This document shows positions 55,055 to 64,000 of a stretch of 64,000 nt of DNA, one piece after another. Made by a program: the position numbers and the translations under genes. The first letter of the stretch is position 1. Each line of letters begins with the position of its first letter. The notes under the pieces are model-generated. The model ran no database searches, was not told the DNA's origin, and was given only the letters and a program-made list of their open reading frames with translations. Location of the stretch: the NCBI GenBank assembly GCA_010015805.1, contig ML978127.1, positions 1,054,001 through 1,118,000 on the forward strand, in the 5' to 3' direction. The stretch is from Rhizodiscina lignyota (Eukaryota > Ascomycota > Dothideomycetes > Aulographales > Rhizodiscinaceae).

Positions 55055-56741
55055 TCTCCTCTCTTCCCGACACGAACTTCGTCTATAACTGTCTTGCTCC
55101 TATTCCTCGGATGCTTCGTACGATTCGTTACCGTCCTCCAGGGCAGAAGAGAATCGTGCTAAGATGCACCGTCGCTGGAGTGTGTGGAGGTATATTCGTT
55201 TAAATTTTGTGAACCGAAGGATGATTGCACTGGGCAGGATCATCTTGATCCGAACTGAAGCGCGGGAGGGAGGTGGAGGGAGGTGAGGCAAGAGAACTGA
55301 AGGCAGAGTTCAATGGAGCCCAGGGAGGAGGAGTTGCAATTAGAACCCTGTCAAGCTGTCATGGCCGATATGGAGACTGTAGTACTGGAAATTTGATAAA
55401 GGACGGAATGAGCCTGCACAAGACTGTCGTAGGAGACATAGACGGCTTTGAGAGGAGATATATATCTCTCGACCTACCACAACCGATCCCATGTAGTGGT
55501 CGACAAGTTTTGCGATGGTTTGCTTAGAGGACGGAAATGTATGTAAGTGCAAACTTTTCCATTCTTCTTAGTTGCTTCCATTGATTGATTCGGATTGGTG
55601 AAGAGAGTGGTTGGTTGTTGTAGGTGTGAAGTTTAGGTGCATCTATCCCGATTGTTGGGTGCATGGATAACTAAGTTTGGGTGCTGTCAGGGGCACATTG
55701 TGGCCGAAGCGATGGGATGCCTCGGACTTATGTTGTCGCGCGCACCATTGTCAGCTAAGGGGGCCTGGACATCGACGTCAACGACATCCGGTCCGCTCAA
55801 CAATCTAATGTTCAATATATCTTCTTCAAGGTTAAATACCATTTGAGGACTTTAACTCGATCCAGTAACTTTTTAGGAGTGACACTCACCATGGGCAAAT
55901 TTTTGGAGTCTTTTGGCAGCGACATCAGCAAGTCCAAAGACTTTACGGCAAGGACACCAACAAACGAAACTCTACATGCAGGACGCCGCTGGGATGGAAC
56001 GCTCGTTGATAAGTCAAACAGAGCAGTCACATTTCTTTGCATGTCCATCGCTTGATCGTCGGTGGCTGTCCAATGACCTCTAGATCCTCCTCTGTCGTCG
56101 GCTCGGATTTCCTCAGTTGTCGCCGTTGGCATCCCAAACTTCAGCGCCCCAGATGATTGTAATTTGCTACAAGCATGAGATATTGCAAGGCCAACTACAT
56201 GTTCTGCCTCGGTGCACTAATCTTTGGTCTACAGCAGGGATGTGATCAGATTCTGTGTCTGCTGCTGCTCGTCCCTCTATACTTCACCTTCTTTTATTTA
56301 ACTTTTGACACACATATTCTGCCGAAAGCCTTCATTTCATTGAAATATCTCTCCATTAGGCGCGCGGTTATCCTTGCTACTACTACCTCTTCTTGTCTTA
56401 AGATTGAAATTTATGGTGGCTGGGGAAATACTTTGGCTCCCACCTTTGGCCAGCACAGAACTCTCCAAAACCTTTCCGGACTACTATGGATACTCTCTTT
56501 AAGTTTAAAGGAGCGCGCTAAGTGCACGGTCCCTTAATTCCTTACGCAAAGAACTTAAAGTTTGCCTAACTCTCTTCTCTTCATAATAACCTCTTCTCAA
56601 CAAACTTCTCCTTCTCACAACTCTTTCTCTCAACTCTACGCACTTTAGGTGCACTTGCTTAAATCCCACACCTCTCTCAAACTATTCAATTCACCAACTT
56701 GTTAACGCACTCTTAATTACTCACGCCTCTGCCAACCCAAG
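55055..56741. other. intergenic, leader region of the DNA methyltransferase
   Basis: About 1.7 kb with no confident gene. The last 200 bases before 56742 are rich in CT tracts (CTTCTC, CTCTCAAC), as in many fungal 5' leaders, and end in CCCAAGATGG, a strong start context. Confidence 0.45.
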
Positions 56742-59185
56742 ATGGCACGTGAAAGTACTAAAGAGATAATTGAAGCGAGTCACTCGATGAATATTCAACC
56801 ATCATAGCGCTAATATGATTTAGATTCTGGATGAGGAAGATCGTGACGAGCTTGAATGTATGAAACCCGACACCCAATCTGACTTGCTCTAATACTGATC
56901 GAAACATCCAGTGTCACCGTTCACCTTGGATGAACTTGAGAGAATTGACCTCACTAACGACGACGACGACAACGATGATGACACTGCAGATGAGCTTATT
57001 GTCACTCATGTGCAAACCAACACAGCGGCACAGCCACGTCGAGTCCTTACACCTCAGCGATGCACCAGATCTATCGCTCGACCATCCATTCCGCGCCGCA
57101 ACCAACCGATTGAACACCCGTTGAATGAATTGGACCATTTCGAGTTGTCTCAACAAACTACGCTAAAACAAGGTCATACGTACGAATTGATAGATGAATA
57201 TGGCGACGTTGGCCAGTTCATTTACGTCCGACACATTATCTTCGACCATCGAACGGCTGAGGTCCTTGTTCGCGGCCTGATTTTGAATCGCAATTCCCGT
57301 CTAAAGAATATGTTAGACAAAAGATTGAACGAAGTCTGCATCTCTGCGGAGGAGGATAGAGACGATCCACGCTCCATCTTTGAGCAGGCAATGGTGGACG
57401 TCCCAGTTGCGGCTATTGGACGAGAACGAGAGCTCGTCTACTCAAGGCGACTTTTCCCTGAAGACTCGTTCCGCTCCTACATTGACATCGATCCGAGTAT
57501 TCCAAAAGAAGATATCAGGCACCACATCTTCAACTACGAGCGGTTAACGTGCCGACGCGTCTACATTAAATCATTTCCAACTGCTCTTGGCCGCGTGAAA
57601 GGTGTCACGCGTAGGGAGATAGAAGAGGAAATCAGGATCCTTTCTGAAAACGCAATTGACGAATTGGCGTCTAAATTGGAACCGAAACCCGAATCGGAAT
57701 CGAACAATGCTTACCAGGATACACCTACTCGCCGCCTATCCACGCGAAAGCGCTTTGAGCGATCGCCCTCCCTAGAGATTTTGGAAGAGTCACCATCCAA
57801 AAAGACTCGTCAACACATGCATATCCCGGCAAACTCCCAGAAACAGCACAGATATACCTACGGCTCAGCTTTCTGCGGGGCGGGCGGGGATTCATGTGGT
57901 GCAGCCCTTGCTGGGGCTGATGTAGCTGCCGGCTTCGACAACTCAGAGGACAGGTGTTCATGCTGGAGCGAAAACAATCCGCGAGGGAGAATCCTCAATA
58001 AAGAGGCATGGGAAGCTTGGCTTGGTTACTTGGATATACTACATATATCTTGTCCATGCAAGTTCTGGTCATTGTTGCACACAAGACCTGGAAAGAACGA
58101 CGAGGCGAATGAAGCATCCCTCTATTCTGTTCGCGCGCTGATCGAGAGAGCAGCATACAGGATCGTGACTTTGGAGCAAGTTCGTGGTTTGATTGTGAAG
58201 CATCGTCCGGTCTTTAACCGGCTGATAAACCAAATCGTGGAAGCTGGGCCAGGTTATTCAGTGAGATGGAAGTTGATGGATTTCAGAGAGTTTGGAGTCA
58301 TGGCGAATCGTGAGCGCCTTATCATAATTGCTTCGAGGTATGCCCTGTCTTCTTTCTTGCACTGCGGAGCAACTGACCCTTAATTCTGAGCAGACGCAAT
58401 GAACCTCTCCCTCCGTTCCCTAAGCCTACGCACGGGGATGCTGCTCCAAGGCACGGATTAAAACCATTCGAGACCATCTGGTCAGCACTATCTCCTCTAC
58501 GCAATGCCCCCTTTGCGAGCCATAATGACCCGCAAAATCCAAACCATTGCAGCATATTCAATGTCGACAAGCTCCGAGAAGGGTATAACCCGAAAGGCGA
58601 TAGGCGTATGCCCTGCATCACAACCAGCGGTGGCGATGTACGTTATCATGTGGTGCAAATATGGAATTTAGAACCATGCTGACTTGTTCCATCTAATTTC
58701 AGGGCAATGTCCATTGGTCAGGTTCAAGATCATTCACCAACCGAGAACTGGCTTGTCTAAACGGCGTTCCAGTCACATTCAAGTTCACAAGTTCAAAACT
58801 CGGAGTGGTCCGTCAGCAAATTGGAGACATGGTTCCTCCACTTGCATGGAAAGCCGTCATTGGAAGTGTTATCAAAACGCTCAAAGCGTTTGATGCTCGC
58901 GAAATTGATAGCGATGGCAACAAAACCGCTATTGCTCCCGGGCAGGCTCTAAGTACCACGACCACGGCCACATCAACTGCACCCACCCTCATGCGGAGGA
59001 TGAGACAGTTGTCTGTCTCCGTTGCAAGCAGTCGAACAATATCTGCCGACCCTCCATCTGACGTCGACAGGAAGGGAAAGAAGCCTGCGGAAACTACTAC
59101 CGACATGAACACGACGGATAAGAGACGTGAGACAATCGATCTCACTGGAGATGATGACGAATGGAACGATGAATATATCATCTGA
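56742..59185 (+). CDS. RID/Masc1-like C5-cytosine DNA methyltransferase, 739 aa
   Basis: Fungal-specific cytosine methyltransferase of the family linked to RIP/MIP. The N-terminal region has a BAH-like segment (GHTYELIDEYGDVGQFIYVRH). Catalytic motifs: I in GSAFCGAGGDSCGAALAGAD, IV in ILHISCPCKFWSLLHT, VI in IVTLEQVRGL, VIII in FGVMANRERLIIIASR, and IX-X in RSFTNRELACLNGVP and RQQIGDMVPP. Motif IV has PCK where PCQ is usual, and motif VI has EQ as in RID proteins. Exons are 56742-56774, 56824-56857, 56912-58337, 58394-58637 and 58703-59185. The last two introns are firm. The long third exon has no ATG at its beginning, so two small 5' exons (MARESTKEIIE, ILDEEDRDELE) were inferred. The first would use a GC donor (56775). 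Confidence 0.88.
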
Positions 59186-60476
59186 GTAGTGCGAAGGTCA
59201 ACTTTTGGGGGATTGGCTGGACTCAGATTCGTCCGAACACATTGGAGACAAAATGAGCATGACTTGCCTTCCGAGCGAAAGAGAGCATAAGACGGTGTTG
59301 GCTTCGCAAAGCATCGCGAACACATGAGATTATGAGGGGATGGCATCGAACTCTACGGTTTTGGGATTGAGGAAGCCGTTTTAAGGACCTGAAGATGGAG
59401 TACGGAGCACTGGCTGTTAGCGATTTCGCCCCTTTGGCAGATTTTACCATCATTGTAGTTTTAGAGTCAGCAACTAATTCATGTCTCCGTCTCGAAATCC
59501 ACCCTGCTTCCGTGACCAAAAGATACGTACATACTACTTTTCCCTGGGAGTCTCCCCTTCTTAATTTAGAGAGGGACTTCCAGCACTGCCTGAGCTCGCC
59601 CCGCGATCCTCACTAATGCGCTCTGTGCGCCGACGTGTCCAAGATAATCTACACAACTTCCTCTCTCGGGAGATAGTCGTACAGCCTCGTCGTCTATGCC
59701 TCGTCTATGCAGGTATGTCTACATCAATATACACATCTAGAATTCTGTCAGCAAGGGGGAATGAATAGTAATACAAGGACGCCTCTGGCCGCCCCCATCG
59801 TATGTACAACCGCGCGCCGCTCCGCGGTACCGATATTCCACATCTTACAGTAATTACAGAGCGCCTCTCGCCACCACGGTTCGTGCGTCCCATGCAGGTG
59901 TTTGACTCGCAGGCAAACTCGTACCCGCGATCTCGCGAACTGGTGGTCCCCGAGCGCGAGAGCAACTTCACACGCCCTCAAGAAACGATATTCACAGCCG
60001 AAGGGAAAAAAGTGACCAAGGTCAAACAGCCTATCCTTCGCAGCAAATTCAAGCATAAGGTACAAAGTAAAAGTTCCATGAGGCCCCCCCATCCAGGGCA
60101 GAATGATCTCAAAACCCAGGCCGCAAAGGGCGCTGAGCAACGCCGGCTCGCCTCCCATGGAAGGTTTGACATCTGGCAGCTACTCCACGACTCCATAGCC
60201 AGCCGCCATGCAACAGCCACGTCAAGTGATGTGATATACAAGAGTACTGAATTGTATCAGGGGGGTGTGATATCAGCTTCAAGTTTCTCTCAAACTCAAC
60301 TCCACGCTTCGAAATCATCCGCAACTGGGCCAAAAACTGCAAACAGCTCCAGTAGATGCTCGCCCATGTCCGCATGCATTCTCCATAGCAATATATGCAG
60401 AATGAAGAGCAAACTCAAGCAAAACACGCACACTTCAGACACCTCAACACCTCCGCTGCAACCATTATGATCAATG
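59186..60476. other. convergent intergenic region
   Basis: About 1.3 kb between the convergent methyltransferase and cyclin genes. Long frames on both strands (59748-60470) overlap and have no family resemblance. They are read as chance or 3' UTR. Confidence 0.45.
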
Positions 60477-62792
60477 TTACAAAACACCTTCCCACATGCC
60501 AGGCCCTTCCCTTGGCGTCACAACCTCCTTTGCACAGCACGCCCTCTTCCTTCCATCCCTTTGCACTTGCACCGGCAACCTCCTTTCCAAGCACGGCACG
60601 CTTCGCGCAGGACTCTGAAGCTCAAGCCTTTTGCCCAGCACGAAGCTGCTCGCGACAATGTCGTCGACCTGCACGTTTGATCTCGCACCGCAGCCTCTTG
60701 CTAAAGACCGCACCTCCGGAACAAGGAGGTTGCGCACGTTTTGGTGGAGACTGAGGTCGACAGACGAGCGGCCGCGCTTGCGGTTGCGGCTATGCGCATT
60801 CTCATTGACGATGTCTGCAAAAACAGACGACGTCTTGACGTGGGAGGGACTTGCCACCTCGACCTTGAGCGGCGAGCTCATCGAGCTCGTGATCATCGAA
60901 GAATCGTCCGACGCGGTCGACGAGATTGATAGGTACGACCGGGCGCTGTCCATGCGCTCGAGCCTTGCCATGTCGTCTGGGATCGACGGTGCGGGCGTCT
61001 CCACTTCGTGAATGTGAAACGACTCAAAGTCGGGCGAGCTCATCGGTTCAATAGTAATACCATCATCGCCATCCATCATCTCAGCATGGTGACTGACCTC
61101 CTTCGTCGGGCCAAGCCCAGCGCAACGCAGGGTAGCAAGTCGCGCCAACTTCACGGGCGTGGAGATGCAGGCCTGCGCAGTGCCATAAGGCGCCGAGCTG
61201 ACCGACGAGGCGGAGCTGATTGACGAAGCGCGTGATGAGCGCGACGACGCATCTGAGATCATGGACTCGGGTGAGTTATTCATAGTGACAGAGCCAGTGC
61301 TTGGTGCAAGTGAAGGTCTTCGCAAGCTTCCCATGCAGGACCACTGGTCAGCCATACGGTTCGCGAAATTCACCTGAGCGGCCTGCATGGCAGCGCACAT
61401 GCTTGGTCGTCGTGGGCCGGCGGCGCACAGCATACTCGCTGCAGGAGTGCTGGCACCTGAGGTAGACACGGTGGACTGTGGAGTCATTGAAGGAGTCGGC
61501 AATGGACCAAGGCGTGCCGGAGTCGGAGGACGCACGTCGAGGCGTGGTTCGAAGTATGATGGAAGGTGGAAGGGTGCTGTTGGCGTTGGAGTAGACTCGG
61601 ATGAAGCGGAGAGTCCAGAGTTAAGTGGTGTCGGAGTAATAGGAGTCGTTGGGGTTGCTGGTGATGGCGGCGGAAGCGGCCATGTACTTGCTCTTTTTGA
61701 CTGGCATCGTGGAGTAATAGCCACGCCTTCCAAGTCAGGTGTTAGTCGTTGAACGAGCATCTTCCACTCACTCCACCGTGCGTCTATCGATGTGCCGCAA
61801 AGCGGTGAGGACGACGACGGTGTATAGCGCAGAATGATGTCCTGCCACTTTTCGAAGATTGACTCGTGGATGTGCAGCTTCCATTGCACCGCTGTCAAGA
61901 ACGCGATCTCATTCATATTGATCTCGGCGACTTTCAGCCCGGATATTTTACTCCAGGCCCGAGCTGAATAGTTGCGGTCTTGCAGGTACTTAGAGGCCTA
62001 AATAGCGGAGTGAGTTAGCACAGCTTTTGGTTTCATAGGTAGAATAGGTTCGGGTGGGCCATACCAGTATAAGTGCGCTGAGAAACATCCTCCTGCCGCA
62101 CTGTAGACTACGGCAAACCGGTGTGTCTTCCGGCTGGGGGTGCGTAAAGTCATAGTGGGGCACGTGGGCCTTGATAAGAATGAGGTAGTACAGCGCGACC
62201 TGTAGGGTGCTGAAGCTGGTTCTGGATCGACGAAGTGTTTCTTGTATGAAGGTCCGGAGAGGTAGAATACCACTCCTACCGCTTTCCTTTCGGCAGGCGG
62301 GAGCAGAAGTTGGCCAGATCACTTCGACCATTTGTGTTGCGGAGTCTCCAAGAAAGGAACAGTTTAGCAAACTAAAATGGGGACTTATCAGACATTGTGA
62401 AACTCACCAACAAGACAATCAACGAATTGGCCCTTGCGTTCGCTCTGTCGTACGAGCGCCGGCGGCGCACGGTTGCCAGAGAGAGAGCATCGGCGGGGGT
62501 GTTGACGTTGGTCGACTGCTACCGGAGGCGGCAAGACCCGCTTTGCGGTTGTGGGGGGTTCGAGAGACACGCGGCAGGCATCTGAGAACCTCCATGATGC
62601 GTCGCCAGAGCTTGGGGGAATTGAGTCTGAGACGGATGATTGTGATGATTGCGACGAATGGGATGGAGCGTCGACAGAGAAAATAGAAGAAGCCGATGAG
62701 GAGGCGGAGGATGAGAGTGACGACTGGTAGGGGTGCGTTGTCCTTGGGGACGTCTCGCAAGGCGGATGAGGTAATAGGTAGGTAGTGTTCAT
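60477..62792 (-). CDS. PHO80-like (Pcl-type) cyclin, 728 aa
   Basis: Cyclin of the Pho80/Pcl family, partners of Pho85-type kinases. After a Ser-rich N-terminus, the cyclin box runs across the three exons: FVDCLVDSATQMVEVIWPT, then ILPLRTFIQETLRRSRTSFS, TLQVALYYLILIK, RRMFLSALIL|ASKYLQDRNY, SARAWSKISGLKVAEINMNE and AFLTAVQWKLHIHESIFEKW. Exons are 62792-62408, 62345-62065 and 61997-60477; introns are 62 and 67 nt. The long C-terminal tail is Ser/Pro/Thr rich with many SP/TP sites (for example PPPSPATPTTPITPTP), expected phosphorylation targets and probably disordered. The extended tail resembles Clg1/Pcl-type cyclins of filamentous fungi. A nutrient or cell-cycle role follows from family knowledge. 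Confidence 0.9.
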
Positions 62793-64000
62793 GATGATGG
62801 AAGCGGCAATGCCTAAAGTAAGCTCTAGACTGCCTCTCGTAGATGTTTTATGGGTCGTGTTAGAGGTGGAGTGACCAGTCGGAGCCCTTCCGAAAAGGTC
62901 GAGGAGTGGTTCGGTGGAATGGGAAATACGCAGTGATCGTGATAATGATCACACCAAAAGCCGATGAGACAAATCCGTTCGATATGCCGAGACACCACGA
63001 CGTGGGGGTGGTTGATGAGTCCGACGTCGTCCACAGGTACTCCTGTTGTCAATCGCGTGGCTGCAGGGTATCGCGAAATCTTCCGAAGTCGCTCGTCTGA
63101 CGGTGGTCTGACAGCGCCTTTCGATCGAAAAGATACACGACAAGCCCGAAAGCTCGGATTAATGCAAGATAGAGGATATGGTGCTCGATGAGATGCAGCT
63201 CTTTCGCAAAGACCCAAAAGGATATGAATTTAGACAAGCAAATGTCTAAACCCAGGCCAGATGCGCCTTCGAAACTCCAGCCACCGTATGCTGCAGAATA
63301 AAACCGACAAGACCTCGCCTATGGGAGACCTTTGCGCCTTTGCACTATTGTCCCTAAATGCGACCTTTCTCGAAGAAAAGGGCCGCTGAGAGAATCGACT
63401 TTGTGCTGTGGCGAAGGGCCTAGCAAGGAAAACCTCCGTTGACGAGAGAGGTAATGCGACCGGTAATATCTGAGCTACGTGTGACTGGAGTGCCAAATTT
63501 GATGAGCATTGTGAGGGTGTTGTGTTGTAGTTGTGGTGAGTGTTCTCGAGAAGTGGCTACCGTCGAGGGGTCGCCACGGAGACCACGGAGGCAGGGGTCG
63601 GTCGATGGGTTTTTAGGTGGATGGCGGGATTTTTTTGATGCTTTCGAGTCGGCGTTCGAAACCTTTTGAATTAAATGCGATTAAGAGCAGGTGATGTACC
63701 GCTACTCGGTCGGGAGTAGCGGTGGCGGGTGGAGTGGTGACTAGGCCGCAGCAGAGTGCAGTGACGGTCGAGAGGAGAGTCAAGGTGCCACTGGCGCCTA
63801 AGTGCGTGTCGCAACTTTTAAGATTGAGGGGAGAGTTGTGAGTAATGTACAAGATGTTTTTCAAAGAGAGTCAATGATAAGTGTGGCGTGTCCTTCAGTG
63901 AAGTGGAAGCCTGAGTGAAGCGGAAGCCTAGAGGCGGCAACGGAAATTGCAAGCACAAAGCAGAAAAGGAAATCAGAGGGCCCAGGAGCGTCACGTAGGA
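62793..64000. other. upstream region of the cyclin gene
   Basis: About 1.2 kb to the right edge. No gene is supported. Frames on both strands are short and overlapping. This probably contains the promoter and long leader of the cyclin gene. Confidence 0.45.

Noticed and set aside
56175-56537. Hydrophobic 120-codon frame upstream of the DNA methyltransferase
   Set aside because: Hydrophobicity comes from a TC-rich leader; there is no consistent protein pattern.
59748-60470. Overlapping frames on both strands between convergent genes
   Set aside because: Neither shows a domain; more likely 3' untranslated or spacer DNA.

Overview
The window looks like a contig from a filamentous ascomycete (Pezizomycotina); the class cannot be fixed from the sequence alone. 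The evidence is: about two dozen protein genes on both strands with many short introns (45-106 nt, mostly GT-AG); a 6-methylsalicylic-acid-synthase-type iterative polyketide synthase; LaeA-type methyltransferase, CFEM-like, BTB and Zn2Cys6 families; and a RID/Masc1-like cytosine methyltransferase. No transposon, LTR element, tRNA, rRNA or CRISPR array was recognised. Most gene models below were spliced by eye so that reading phase and family motifs agree on both sides of each intron.

Positions 1-576 hold the end of an epimerase-like gene. Positions 821 to about 28116 look like one secondary-metabolite locus: a secreted tyrosinase, a salicylate-hydroxylase-like FAD monooxygenase, the 6-MSAS (start corrected to 5982 across a 55-nt intron), a membrane-anchored P450, a secreted cupredoxin-like repeat protein, a LaeA-like methyltransferase, a small Pro-rich protein, an adenylation-thiolation-reductase (A-T-R) carboxylate reductase, and a Zn2Cys6 regulator divergent from it. 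A reasonable inference is that 6-methylsalicylate is made, oxidised by the FAD enzyme and P450 toward methylcatechol or hydroquinone products that tyrosinase could oxidise further, while the A-T-R enzyme could reduce an aryl acid to an aldehyde.

Positions 28157-34153 hold a compact sugar-acid catabolism group: an Ldh_2-family oxidoreductase, a DgoD-like galactonate dehydratase, an aldo-keto reductase and a divergent DHDPS/KDG-type aldolase. Together they resemble an oxidative galactose/galactonate route ending in pyruvate and a three-carbon aldehyde.

From 35.9 kb onward the genes look like ordinary chromosomal content: an indoleamine-dioxygenase/PrnB-like protein, a possible SANT-like nuclear protein, a 97-aa membrane protein, prephenate dehydrogenase (with one very long intron), a mitochondrial-type NAPE-PLD/metallo-beta-lactamase enzyme, a CFEM-like GPI protein, several small unknowns, an acidic nuclear protein, a BTB gene with an apparent frameshift beside a decayed BTB relic, the RID-like DNA methyltransferase and a PHO80-like cyclin. 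Long intergenic stretches separate them, especially in the metabolite locus.
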